The notes under the pieces were generated by a model. The model was not told the origin of the DNA, searched no databases, and saw only the letters and a list, made by a program, of their open reading frames with translations. From Myxococcales bacterium (lineage in GTDB: Bacteria > Myxococcota_A > Polyangia > Polyangiales > Polyangiaceae), in assembly GCA_025359105.1 (NCBI GenBank), contig JANYHK010000043.1, forward strand, positions 1-40,211: a stretch of DNA of 40,211 nucleotides, given 5' to 3'. Position numbers and translations under genes: made by a program. Positions 25,309 to 33,564 of the stretch are shown here, piece after piece (the stretch's first letter is position 1; each line of letters begins with the position of its first letter).

Positions 25309-26424
25309 ATGAGCCAAACGCGCCACGCGTCTCCCATCTCGAGCAGTGCCCTTCTCCTTACTCTCGGCGCCATCGCGTGCTCGGGCGAAGGCGCCTCGCC
25401 CGTCGACGTCGCGCACGAGTCGCAGGCCGTCGTCGGGGGAACGGCGGATTCGAAGTACGAGGCAGCAGGTATCGTCTACATCGACGCGACCACTTGGGGG
25501 TCGGGCGTCCTCGTGTCGCCCAACGTCGTCCTTACGGCGGCTTCTCTGTTCAACAGCAAGCCTCCGATCGCCATTTTCACGGGCACTGGCACCACGGTCG
25601 CGCCCGGGACCGACGTCGCCACGATCGCGAGGCTCACCAAGCACACCGTGAAGTCGTTCGGAAAACATCCGCTGGCCGTGACGACGCCCGATCCGCCGAG
25701 CACGCAGAACTACCCTTACAAGTACGACGTCGGCTACGTCATCCTCAACGAGCCGTCCAGCGTGGCGCCGATGGCCTACGGCAACAGGCCAGCCGCGGGA
25801 CATTCGTGCCCCTTCTTGGGCTACGGCAGCATCGGTGGCACCGCGGGGCAAGGAAACTACGGCCTGCGCTCGCAGGCGACCGCGAACCTCATGACGGTCT
25901 ACGACGCCACCGTGGGCCTCTTCCAGAGCAACGCCGTCATCAACACCCACGACAGAGGCGGACCGCTCGTCTGCCCCAACGTGGACGGCGCCCCCAATGC
26001 GGTCGCGCTTGGAAGCCTTTACCACAACGACAGTGCCAAGACGCTCGACGCTGCGATGTTCCAGTCACTCGAGACGATCAGGGAGTGGATCGATGGCGTC
26101 ATCGCCGACAACCCGCCGCCGGTGCTCGACGCCGGTAGCGATGGCGAAGGTGGTTCGGACCGCGGGGCGTCCTCCGGCAGCAGCGGCACTAGCGGCACCA
26201 GCGGCACCAGCGGCACCAGCGGCACCAGCGGCGGTGCGTCGTCTGGCGCAAGCGGCGGCACGGCATCGGGAGGAGCGTCAGACGACGCAGGAAACGGCGC
26301 GACTCCCGGCGCATCGAGCGGAGGGTGCTCCTTTCACGGCGCGAGCACGACGAGGGGCAACGGCGCCCTTGCCGTGCTCGGCGCGCTCTTCTTCGTCGTG
26401 AACCGGCGGCGTCGCGCGGCGTGA
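25309..26424 (+). CDS. Inactive S1 (trypsin-fold) protease homologue with MYXO-CTERM-like tail
   Basis: The 371-residue protein has a lipoprotein-like leader ending AIAC (Cys24), then a trypsin-like N-terminus AVVGGTADS (residues 40-48). The S1 fold is kept, with SPNVVLTAA, Asp140 in KYDVGYVIL and GGPLVCPN. However, the catalytic His is Ser79 (TAASLF instead of TAAHC) and the catalytic Ser is Arg216 (HDRGGPL instead of GDSGGPL), so it cannot be a protease. After residue 270 comes a Gly/Ser/Thr linker with near-exact nine-base repeats. The end has a single Cys (GGCSFHG), a hydrophobic helix and NRRRR, like the MYXO-CTERM sorting tail. It probably acts as a binding or scaffold protein at the cell surface. 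Confidence 0.8.
   Translation: MSQTRHASPISSSALLLTLGAIACSGEGASPVDVAHESQAVVGGTADSKYEAAGIVYIDATTWGSGVLVSPNVVLTAASLFNSKPPIAIFTGTGTTVAPGTDVATIARLTKHTVKSFGKHPLAVTTPDPPSTQNYPYKYDVGYVILNEPSSVAPMAYGNRPAAGHSCPFLGYGSIGGTAGQGNYGLRSQATANLMTVYDATVGLFQSNAVINTHDRGGPLVCPNVDGAPNAVALGSLYHNDSAKTLDAAMFQSLETIREWIDGVIADNPPPVLDAGSDGEGGSDRGASSGSSGTSGTSGTSGTSGTSGGASSGASGGTASGGASDDAGNGATPGASSGGCSFHGASTTRGNGALAVLGALFFVVNRRRRAA
26176..26229 (+). repeat. Six tandem 9-base repeats coding Gly-(Thr/Ser)-Ser
   Basis: Units of the form GGCACCAGC, the first two with variants (GGCAGCAGC, GGCACTAGC) and the last four identical, encode residues 290-307 of the S1 homologue. The identical DNA suggests slippage-driven length change of the linker. 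Confidence 0.85.
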
Positions 26425-26433
26425 AGGAGGCCC

Positions 26434-27333
26434 CTACGACGAAGCGCCGCGAACCTCGCGCTGCACGATGCTCGGGGCAGCGAGGCCGGCGTTCCGAAAG
26501 GCACGAGTCATCGCGTCGGCGCTGCCCCAGCCGACCATGCGAGCGACCTCCGCGACCGTCGCGTGGTCGGCGCTCAGTAGCAGCACCGCGATCTTGATCC
26601 GGAGATGCCGCGAGGCCAGGCGCCAGCTCAGCCCGGCGAGTCCGAGCATGCGTACGGCGCTCTCGATGTCGCGGGCCACCTGCCGCTGAGACGTACCCGT
26701 TGCCGTCTCCAGATCCTTGAGGGTGCCGCCGAGATCCATTCGTTCGACGTAGCGCGCCATGGCCTCGAGCACACGCGCGAGGGCCGGCGGAATGGCCTTC
26801 GCGATCGCCTCGGGAGCATATGCTGTCGTGATCGCTAACCTCCCGAGCTCGTGAAGTAGCCGAGGAATGCGCTCGCTCAGCAGAGCGGCCGGGCTCTCCT
26901 CGTCGAGCGCCGCGAGGGCTGCTGACGCCGCGGACCACGCGCGCTCATCCATCGGGAGGCGAGTGGGAACACCGCGTGGGGCAAGGACGTGGCCAGTCGG
27001 GAGGTGCAGCTCGATCGACGCGAGCGGTGCTCCCTCCGAACGAAACGTACAAGAGCGCAGCCCATTTGCCCCCTCGAGCTGCTCCTCCGTGAGGATGAAG
27101 CCGCTCGGCCCCTCGAAGGCGCGCTCGCAAACATTGTGCTGCACCCACCGCCCACGAAGAAGCAGGTAGACACAGGTGCGATCCGCGGCATCTGTCTCGG
27201 CGGCCGGAACGAAACGGGTATCGAGGGCGAGGCCAGCGCGCTCCTCGACCTGCACCCACGCGTCCCGCGCGTACCCGAAGGCAAACTTGATCCGCGCTTC
27301 CTCGATAGCGACGCGTGCGCTGAGGAACTGCAC
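26434..27333 (-). CDS. AraC-type transcriptional regulator
   Basis: A 299-residue cytoplasmic regulator. The C-terminal 90 or so residues form a double helix-turn-helix DNA-binding domain of the AraC/XylS type, clearest in ATVAEVARMVGWGSADAMTRAFRNAGL. The first half (about 1-200) has no family I can name; it contains a beta-rich stretch (CVYLLLRGRWVQHN, GFILTEEQLEG) that may be a cupin-like sensor, followed by helices. The start is a GTG at 27333 with AGGA about 10 bases upstream. Palindromes at 27374-27386 and 27430-27445 lie just before it and could be autoregulatory. Its targets are not evident. Confidence 0.8.
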   Translation of the reverse strand: MQFLSARVAIEEARIKFAFGYARDAWVQVEERAGLALDTRFVPAAETDAADRTCVYLLLRGRWVQHNVCERAFEGPSGFILTEEQLEGANGLRSCTFRSEGAPLASIELHLPTGHVLAPRGVPTRLPMDERAWSAASAALAALDEESPAALLSERIPRLLHELGRLAITTAYAPEAIAKAIPPALARVLEAMARYVERMDLGGTLKDLETATGTSQRQVARDIESAVRMLGLAGLSWRLASRHLRIKIAVLLLSADHATVAEVARMVGWGSADAMTRAFRNAGLAAPSIVQREVRGASS

Positions 27334-27373
27334 CTCTGGAATCCTAACAGCGCGGGGGCCTGGGGTTGACGGT

Positions 27374-27386
27374 CGAGGTGACCTCG
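27374..27386. promoter_or_regulatory. Palindrome CGAGGT-G-ACCTCG
   Basis: A perfect 13-base inverted repeat 41 bases upstream of the AraC-type gene start, next to a TTGAC stretch at 27366-27370 on the plus strand. It is a candidate operator; the binding protein is unknown. Confidence 0.35.
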
Positions 27387-27429
27387 GTCGATTTCATTCG
27401 GCGCCAGCTCGGGCCAAGCCGACAGGCGT

Positions 27430-27445
27430 TGTCGCAAAGGCGACA
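27430..27445. promoter_or_regulatory. Inverted repeat TGTCGC-AAAG-GCGACA
   Basis: Six-base arms around a four-base loop lie between the small membrane protein stop and the AraC-type gene. This could be a weak terminator for the former or an operator for the latter. No T-run follows on either strand. Confidence 0.3.
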
Positions 27446-27486
27446 CGATCCGCGCGGCCCAGGGCGCCGGGATCACACTGGGCCAG

Positions 27487-27654
27487 TCACACGGGCGGCT
27501 GCGCGGCCTCGTCCTGGCTCGTCTCGGAGGTCCCGTCGGCGGCGTCCACGACGTCGTCCACCGGGCGTTTTGCGGCTGCAGCGCGCGCGATGAGGCCATT
27601 GAGCAGCAGCAGGGTGCCGGTCGCGAGCATCAGGAGGACTTTGGGATCGAGCAC
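27487..27654 (-). CDS. Small single-helix membrane protein
   Basis: A 55-residue frame starting at a GTG (27654) encodes VLDPKVLLMLATGTLLLLNG, one membrane helix (about residues 6-24), followed by a basic then acidic tail rich in Asp, Glu and Ala that ends QDEAAQPPV. The longer open frame upstream reads as nonsense. The ribosome site is weak (AAGCAGG). The helix and charge pattern support a real small membrane protein of unknown role, but I recognise no family. Confidence 0.45.
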   Translation of the reverse strand: MLDPKVLLMLATGTLLLLNGLIARAAAAKRPVDDVVDAADGTSETSQDEAAQPPV

Positions 27655-27847
27655 GGATGCACCTGCTTGAGGGGTTCGGACTTCCGGTAGTGCACGCGCC
27701 GGGCCAACGCCGGGCGCGAACCCTTGGTTACAGATCGTCGGCAGATCGAGGGCGCGCACGAACGCGGCTCGGCACGGAGAGCCGCGCCTGGTGGAGCGCG
27801 GTTTGTTCGGTGGCGATGTCGCATGCGATGGCGTAAGAGCAGGGGAT

Positions 27848-29245
27848 ATGCGGGGTTCCGGCGTCTGCGGATTTTTCGCGTGCGGCGGTGCGACGCTGCT
27901 CGTCGCCGGGAGCGCGCACGCCGAGGTGGCGCTGCACCCTGCCGTGGCGGGCGTGGAGATCACCACGGTCGACGTGGCCGACGCCCGCCGTCGCTTCGAG
28001 GCCACGGCGTGGGACGAGCTCGGGAAGACCCCACGTGCGGCTGCCCTCTACACCCTCCGCATTCGCGCCAACGGGGCCGAGGCCGTCGAGATTCCCGTCT
28101 GCGCGGGGCGACGCAAGATCACCCTCGACGGCGCCGCCGTCCCGACGCCCCACGGAGCGGCACCGGTCCTCGTCCGTCTGCCCGACGCGACCGCGCACGA
28201 GATCCTCGTCGACGTCGCCGTGAGCGGCTACGAGAAGCGGATCGCGTGCGGGTTCGCGCCGCGCGCGGGCACGGTGAAGCCGACCCGGGATGGCCTCTCC
28301 GTCCTCACCTTCACGAGCCCACAGGCGGCGCTGGGCGGCGGCCGCGCGATCGTCTTCGTGCCGCCCGGGCACGACGCGTCGCGGCCGGCGGCGCTCCTCG
28401 TCGGGACGCACCCGTGGGACGGGAGCGTGTGGACGTACGCGGCCTACGCGGAGCTCCTGCGGGAGGCCGCGGCGAAGGACGTCGTCCTCCTCATGCCGAG
28501 CGGGCTCGGCAACTCCCTCTACACCGCCCCAGCCGAGGACGAGGTGATGCGCGCGATCGAGCACCTCTCCGCGCAGGTGGCGATCGATCCGCGGCGCGTG
28601 TCGATCTGGGGCGCGTCGATGGGCGGCGCCGGAGCGACGACGATCGGCCTGCACCGCCCCGACCGCTTCGCCCAGGTGACGAGCCTCTTCGGCGACTCGC
28701 GGTACGATCTCGGGAGCTACGTGCGAAGCATCCTCCACGACGACGCGGGCGCGCACGCCGTGAACGCGCTCGACGTCGTCGACAACGCGCGCCACGTCCC
28801 GGTGTGGCTCATCCACGGCGAGGACGATCGCATCTCGCCCATCACCCAGAGCAGCATGCTCGCGCGCGCGCTCACCGAGCGACGCTACGTGATCCGCTTC
28901 GATCGCGTAGCGAACGCGGGCCACGAGGGCGCGCTGGTCGCCCGATTTTTGCCGGAGATCGTCGCGCGCGCTGCCGACGCGCGCGTCCCGGAGCATCCCG
29001 CGCGCGTCACGTTCAAGAGCGTCCGGGCCGAGGACACCGACGCGTACGGCATCCACGTCACGCGCGCGGGAGGCGACGCGCTCGTCGATCTCGAGCGCCG
29101 CGCCGACGGCGTCCACGTGCTCCGCGCCTCCGGTGTGAAGGCCATCACTCTTGCCGCGGGCGCCCTCGGCGCGCCGAACGACGCGCCGATCCTGTTCGAG
29201 CCCGGCGTGCCCGTGGTTGGCGCGCGCTGGGACACGGCGCGCTGA
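27848..29245 (+). CDS. Secreted alpha/beta hydrolase (esterase-like)
   Basis: A 465-residue exported enzyme. The signal peptide is MRGSGVCGFFACGG to AHA (cleavage about residue 25). A beta-rich N-terminal domain (about 30-160) precedes an alpha/beta hydrolase core (about 165-375) with nucleophile Ser257 in WGASMGGAG, acid Asp326 or Asp327 in HGEDDRI, and His359 in NAGHEGAL. The region THPWDGSVWTYAAYAEL may form the oxyanion side. A further beta domain ends the chain. The layout recalls feruloyl/acetyl-xylan or poly-hydroxyalkanoate-type esterases (prolyl-oligopeptidase-like fold), but the substrate is unknown. AGGGG sits only two bases from the ATG. The next gene starts one base after its stop, so the pair is translationally linked. 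Confidence 0.82.
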   Translation: MRGSGVCGFFACGGATLLVAGSAHAEVALHPAVAGVEITTVDVADARRRFEATAWDELGKTPRAAALYTLRIRANGAEAVEIPVCAGRRKITLDGAAVPTPHGAAPVLVRLPDATAHEILVDVAVSGYEKRIACGFAPRAGTVKPTRDGLSVLTFTSPQAALGGGRAIVFVPPGHDASRPAALLVGTHPWDGSVWTYAAYAELLREAAAKDVVLLMPSGLGNSLYTAPAEDEVMRAIEHLSAQVAIDPRRVSIWGASMGGAGATTIGLHRPDRFAQVTSLFGDSRYDLGSYVRSILHDDAGAHAVNALDVVDNARHVPVWLIHGEDDRISPITQSSMLARALTERRYVIRFDRVANAGHEGALVARFLPEIVARAADARVPEHPARVTFKSVRAEDTDAYGIHVTRAGGDALVDLERRADGVHVLRASGVKAITLAAGALGAPNDAPILFEPGVPVVGARWDTAR

Positions 29246-29246
29246 G

Positions 29247-30593
29247 ATGGACCGCGCGCGGGTCGCGATGTTCGTGGTGCCGCTGGCAGCGATGACGACG
29301 CTCGCGGCGGGCTTGCGCGTCGGGGCCTCGGACGCGCTGCTCGGCGCGATCGTCTACGCCGCTCCGCTCCCCTTGCGCGCGAACGCGAAGGCGCTCGTGT
29401 GGCAGGTGGCGACGCTCGCCGACGATCACGGCGTGAAGGAGATGCGCGCGATCGGCGATCTCCAGGTGGTGGCGCTGCGCGGCGCCGAGCGGGCGGAGTG
29501 GCGCGGGGCGAGCAACGCCGACGGGATCGCGGAGGCCCGCCTCACGCTCCCGAGCCTCGGCGACGGCGACGCGGTCCGACTGGAGATCCGTGGCGCGGGG
29601 GAGCTCCTCGCCGAAGGCCGCGTCGAGCCTGCGCGCCCGTGGGCCGACGTCGTGCGTCCGACCTTCGCACGGCCGACCCGGCGCGAGGGCGCGGTGATGC
29701 TCGACGTGGCGCCCGTGGGCAGCCGCCTCGCGGTGGGCTTTCCTGGCTCACTCTGGGTTCGCGCGACCGATCGCGCCGGCCGCGCGTTGCCTGACGTGGG
29801 GATCGACGTGGAGCCGGAGCCCGGCCTCGACGTCACCGTGCCGCGCGTCGTCACGTGCGCGTCGGGGTGGGCCGAGATCGTCGCGACGCCGATGTTCCAC
29901 ATAACCGGCCTGTCGCTGCGCGCGCACGCGCACGCCACGGACGCCGCAGACGGCGCCAAGGCCGAGGGCCTCTGGTACGGCGGGATCCCGGTCGCCGGCG
30001 CGGCCAGCCACGTCGCCGCACCGACGCGCATCGCGCCGGGAAACGCGCGCACGCTCGACGTCTTCGCGGCGGGGACGCGGGGCTCGATCTACGCGGAGCT
30101 CGACGACGACCACGGCCGCGTCGTCGCGCAGGTGCTCCAGGCGCCGCGCGCGGCGTTCGAGCTGCCTCCCCTCGAGCCAGGCGTGTACTGGCTCGTCACG
30201 TCGTCGGAGGCGCGCGGCGCCGAGTCGCTCACCGGCGGCTCACTCGCCCGCCCCATCGTCGTCGAGGGGGGTGAGCGCGCCGCGTGCGACGTTGGCGCTA
30301 CGCTCGCACTGAGCAGCGCCGCCGGCTTCCCCCGCACCGTGGTCTTCGACGGGTTCGCCGGCCGACGCGAGCACGCGCGCGAGCGGCACCGGCTCGGCGC
30401 GACGATCGGCCTCTCTGCGCTCGTCGTCGCCGCGGCGCTCGAGGCGCTTCTCCTCCTGCGCGCGGCCCGTATGGGGGCCGAGCTGTCGCCGGCCCTCAGG
30501 CGCCGCGCGCCGGCCGGGAGCGTCGCGATCGCGCTCCTCGCCGGCCTCCTGGGCTTCGCGCTCCTCGCGGCGCTCTTGCTCTACCGCGGTTGA
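29247..30593 (+). CDS. Membrane-anchored beta-sandwich protein, unknown
   Basis: A 448-residue protein with an N-terminal membrane helix (MFVVPLAAMTTLAAGL), a long exported part (about 30-375) and two C-terminal membrane helices (TIGLSALVVAAALEALLLL and AIALLAGLLGFALLAALLL). The exported part reads as repeated beta-sandwich units resembling macroglobulin or bacterial Ig-like domains (ALVWQVATLADDHGV, GSLWVRATDRAGRALPDVGI, TLDVFAAGTRGSIYAEL), but the match is only by pattern. It follows the secreted hydrolase with a one-base gap, so the two likely work together, perhaps as an anchor or cargo-binding partner. No enzyme motif is seen. Confidence 0.65.
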   Translation: MDRARVAMFVVPLAAMTTLAAGLRVGASDALLGAIVYAAPLPLRANAKALVWQVATLADDHGVKEMRAIGDLQVVALRGAERAEWRGASNADGIAEARLTLPSLGDGDAVRLEIRGAGELLAEGRVEPARPWADVVRPTFARPTRREGAVMLDVAPVGSRLAVGFPGSLWVRATDRAGRALPDVGIDVEPEPGLDVTVPRVVTCASGWAEIVATPMFHITGLSLRAHAHATDAADGAKAEGLWYGGIPVAGAASHVAAPTRIAPGNARTLDVFAAGTRGSIYAELDDDHGRVVAQVLQAPRAAFELPPLEPGVYWLVTSSEARGAESLTGGSLARPIVVEGGERAACDVGATLALSSAAGFPRTVVFDGFAGRREHARERHRLGATIGLSALVVAAALEALLLLRAARMGAELSPALRRRAPAGSVAIALLAGLLGFALLAALLLYRG

Positions 30594-30596
30594 CGG

Positions 30597-31718
30597 CTAC
30601 TTGAGAAACTCGAGCATGCTTGCCTGGGTCGTCACCGACGCGAGGCGCGGCAGCCCGAGCATGTCCTCGACCGTCGCGAGGTAGCTCTTGTGCGAGTACG
30701 CCTTGGCCGACTTGAACCCGGCCGATTTGATGTTCTCGCTCACGACGATCATCGGAACCAGCTCGGAGCCGGAGCTGCGGACCTCGTCCCACATGATGAA
30801 GATGACGCCGCCGTTCTTGTACGCGGCCGAATCCATGATCTTGCCGATCTCCACCTTCGCCCAGTCGTCGGACGCCTTGAGCGAGGCGACCGGATCGCCA
30901 GCAGGATCGTGACCGTCGCTGGTGAGGTTCGGCGTGATCCACATGTAGCGGTACGTGCCCGCCGCGAGATCGGCCGCGAACGAGCCGTAGTCGACGTTGG
31001 TGGCCGCGCAGAGCCCGCCGGCGCCCGTCTGCATGTCCTTGAAGTAGAGGAAGGGATCATGCTTCGGCGCGTACGTGCCGGCGCCTGCGAGCGCGCACGC
31101 GGTGCCCATGCTCTCCTGGTACGAGCGCCACTTGATACCGGCCGCCTGCAGCTGCGTGCCGAGGTTCGGCTTGTCGACGGGGAACTGGCAGCCGATTCCG
31201 CAGAGCTGCGTCGGATCGAGATCGATGATGCCCGGGTAGACCGTGTCCCCGCTGATCATGTCGAGGTAGTTGGGCAGCGACGGGTGCACCTTGGAGTCCG
31301 AGTAGTTCGTCGCGAGGCCGTACTTGGCGATGAGCGAGTTGAAGTAGGGCGCGTTGGCCGAGCCGACGATCTCCGCGTAGTCGTGGTTCTCGAAGACGAG
31401 CGTGAAGATGGTGCCGACCTTCGTCGTGCTTCCGTCGTTGCCCGCGTCGCCCGAGGCGCCGCTGGTGCCGCTCGCGCCGCTCGTGCCCGACGAGGCTCCG
31501 CTCGTTCCCGACGACGCGCCGCTCGTGCCGCTGGTGCCGCTCGTTCCCGACGACGCGCCACTGGTGCCCGAGGTGCCCGAGGTGCCGCTCGCGCCGGAGG
31601 TTCCGGAGGAGCCGGAGCTCCCGTTCGACGAGTCGGTGCTACCGCAGGCGAACACGACGGCGCCCATCGCGATGGCGGAGAGCAGACCGATGCGCCCGGA
31701 ACGAAGAAAGAGCTTCAT
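30597..31718 (-). CDS. Phosphoesterase-family lipoprotein with GTSG linker
   Basis: A 373-residue protein whose leader ends VVFAC (Cys25), consistent with a lipoprotein. Residues 33-90 are an almost pure Gly/Ser/Thr/Ala linker. The catalytic part (about 100-373) is of the PF04185 phosphoesterase family: FTLVFENHDYAEIVG matches the family's first motif, followed by SLPNYLDMISG, DPFLYFKDM, then VIFIMWDE as the conserved acidic strand and YSHKSYLATVEDMLGLP. It is closer to acid-phosphatase-like members than the larger relative at 11279-12760. The linker should hold the enzyme away from the membrane. Start ATG 31718 was chosen for the leader. It converges on the membrane protein gene with a three-base gap. 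Confidence 0.85.
   Translation of the reverse strand: MKLFLRSGRIGLLSAIAMGAVVFACGSTDSSNGSSGSSGTSGASGTSGTSGTSGASSGTSGTSGTSGASSGTSGASSGTSGASGTSGASGDAGNDGSTTKVGTIFTLVFENHDYAEIVGSANAPYFNSLIAKYGLATNYSDSKVHPSLPNYLDMISGDTVYPGIIDLDPTQLCGIGCQFPVDKPNLGTQLQAAGIKWRSYQESMGTACALAGAGTYAPKHDPFLYFKDMQTGAGGLCAATNVDYGSFAADLAAGTYRYMWITPNLTSDGHDPAGDPVASLKASDDWAKVEIGKIMDSAAYKNGGVIFIMWDEVRSSGSELVPMIVVSENIKSAGFKSAKAYSHKSYLATVEDMLGLPRLASVTTQASMLEFLK
31449..31622 (-). repeat. Degenerate repeat coding GTSG/ASSG linker
   Basis: This stretch codes residues 33-90 of the lipoprotein. It is built from Gly-Thr-Ser and Gly-Ala-Ser-(Ser) triplet blocks that also form a higher-order unit (GTSGTSGASS) repeated with variation. 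It is of the same kind as the repeat at 26176-26229 but with different codons. Confidence 0.75.
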
Positions 31719-31819
31719 GGCGCAGGGGCCTACCGCCAGGGCGGAACCCGCGCAACAGGGCTTTGACGAATACGCCACATTCGTCTCGCACCCTGTCCTA
31801 CACCGCTCCAGGTTTTGTT

Positions 31820-33487
31820 TCACCCTCGCGAGAGAATTCTAGCGTCGGTGAGATCGGCGTCCTCGACGATGAGGTCGACGCCCTGACGCGCGAGCTGGCG
31901 GGCGGCCGCCGCCGAGCGGCCGTCGCCACGCGAGAGGCAAAACGTGGCGTGCTCGACGAGGAGCGCGAGCTCGGTGGCCCGTCCGAGCGTCAACGCGAAG
32001 CGGCGGGCACCCGACTCGACGGCGTCGAGACCGAGGTCGCGCGCGCGCGCGATCCACGCCTTGGCGTGCGCGAGGGCGTCGTGCGCGGCGGCCGCCGGCC
32101 TGGCGAGGGCGGCGGGAGCGTTCGCCGTCGCGCGCGCCGCCTCGTGCTCGAGCACGTCGAGCGAGCCTCCGCGGGCGAGCGCGCGGAGCACGTCGAGCGA
32201 GAGCACGTTGGTCGTGCCCTCCCAGATGGGCAGGACCTGCGCGTCGCGAAGCAGACGAGGAAGGCCGGTGTCCTCGACGTAACCGGCGCCGCCGAACGCC
32301 TCGAGCGCTTCGCTCGCCACCGCGACGGCCTGCTTGCCGGTCGTGAGCTTGGCGAGCGGCGTCAGCAGGCGAAGGAGCGAGTGCTCCTCTTCGCTCGCGC
32401 TCTTGTCCTCCTCGCGGCCGAGGAGCTCGACGACGCGGAACGCCAGGAGAAACGCGCCCTGGTACTCCGCCTCGAGCGCCGCCAGCGTGTCGGCGTGGAG
32501 CGGCTTGTCGGCCAGCTTCGCGCCGAAGGCGACGCGGCGGACGGAGTAGTCGCGCGCGAGGGCGATCGCTCGGCGCATCCCGGCGACGGCGCAGACCGCG
32601 TTCCACGTGCGGGTGACCGCGAGCATCGGCGTGATGTTCTTGATGCCGTCCTTCGTGCCGCTCACCGCGGTCGCCCGAACGCCGTCGAGCGTGAGCTCGG
32701 CGGTCGGCACCATGCGCGTGCCGAGCTTGTCTTTCAGCCGGTTGACGAGGATCCCCTCGCGCAGGCGCCCGTCCTCGTGACGGGTCTCGACGTAGAAGAG
32801 CGCGAGGCCGCCGCCGCCAGGCGCGTTGCCGTCGGGGCGCGCGAGCGTGAGGGCCATCTGGGACGTCGTCGCGCTCGTGAACCACTTCGTTCCGTAGAGG
32901 CGATGTCCGTCCTCGTCCGCGCGCGCGACCGTCTCGCTGATGGCGACGTCACTCCCGCCAGTGCGTTCGGTCATCCACTGGCCGCTCGTCCACATGCGGT
33001 CCGGATCGCGGCTCGTCAGCCTCGGCAGCGCGCGATCGAGGAGCATCTTGTTGCCCATCGCCGTGAGGGTCTTGGCGGCGCCGTCGGTCATCGCCAGAGG
33101 GCAGGTGTAGACCGCGGTCGACTCGCAGAAGAGGTAGACCTTCGCCATCTGATGCACGCGGGACGACGCGCCGTGGGCGCGCTCGTAGGCCGTCGCGATG
33201 AGCCCCTCTTCGGCCGCGATGCGCGCCGCCCGCTTCCACAGCGGCGTCAGCTCGATGTGGTCGACGCGCTTGCCCCACGCGTCCCACGTCACGAGCTTCG
33301 GCTCGTCGAGCCGCTCGGCGACGTTCTGGCGGTACAGGTCGCCGCCGGCGAGCTCGCCGAGATCGCGGAGGCCGGGGGAGATCTCGCCGCGCATCTCCTC
33401 GGGCAAGACGCGCTCCAGATAGCTCTGCAGGAGCGGGTCTTCGGTGAACTGATTTCCGAGCTCGGGGGGGGTCTGGAAAAACGCCAT
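31820..33487 (-). CDS. AidB-like acyl-CoA dehydrogenase
   Basis: A 555-residue flavoprotein of the AidB branch of acyl-CoA dehydrogenases. The N-terminal region (about 1-170) is the AidB-type helical part with WDAWGKRVDHIELTP and RVHQMAKVYLF. Then come the FAD/substrate motif MTERTGGSDVAISET, the beta domain with GTKWFTSATTSQMAL and the C-terminal helical domain with LEAFGGAGYVEDTGLPRLLRDA. PIWEGTTNV holds the Glu at the usual catalytic-base position. The extra C-terminal helical region is also AidB-like. E. coli AidB is linked to alkylation stress and binds DNA, while many relatives act in fatty-acid or amino-acid breakdown, so the substrate is open. It is divergent from the TPR/HEAT gene with a 77-base gap, and no other beta-oxidation genes are close. 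Confidence 0.92.
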   Translation of the reverse strand: MAFFQTPPELGNQFTEDPLLQSYLERVLPEEMRGEISPGLRDLGELAGGDLYRQNVAERLDEPKLVTWDAWGKRVDHIELTPLWKRAARIAAEEGLIATAYERAHGASSRVHQMAKVYLFCESTAVYTCPLAMTDGAAKTLTAMGNKMLLDRALPRLTSRDPDRMWTSGQWMTERTGGSDVAISETVARADEDGHRLYGTKWFTSATTSQMALTLARPDGNAPGGGGLALFYVETRHEDGRLREGILVNRLKDKLGTRMVPTAELTLDGVRATAVSGTKDGIKNITPMLAVTRTWNAVCAVAGMRRAIALARDYSVRRVAFGAKLADKPLHADTLAALEAEYQGAFLLAFRVVELLGREEDKSASEEEHSLLRLLTPLAKLTTGKQAVAVASEALEAFGGAGYVEDTGLPRLLRDAQVLPIWEGTTNVLSLDVLRALARGGSLDVLEHEAARATANAPAALARPAAAAHDALAHAKAWIARARDLGLDAVESGARRFALTLGRATELALLVEHATFCLSRGDGRSAAAARQLARQGVDLIVEDADLTDARILSRG

Positions 33488-33564
33488 GACGGAGGGAGGC
33501 TACTCCAGCAAAGCGGGACGATCTAATGCAGGCGGGGTGTTCTGCGTCTAAGCTCTAACGGATC
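33488..33564. promoter_or_regulatory. Shared divergent promoter region
   Basis: The 77 bases between the AidB-like gene and the TPR/HEAT gene must contain both promoters. It is less GC-rich near 33515-33560. No clear -35/-10 pair or palindrome was found. Confidence 0.35.

Noticed and set aside
31449-31622. CRISPR-like array
   Set aside because: The repetition is of 9-base codon blocks inside a lipoprotein linker, with no spacers.
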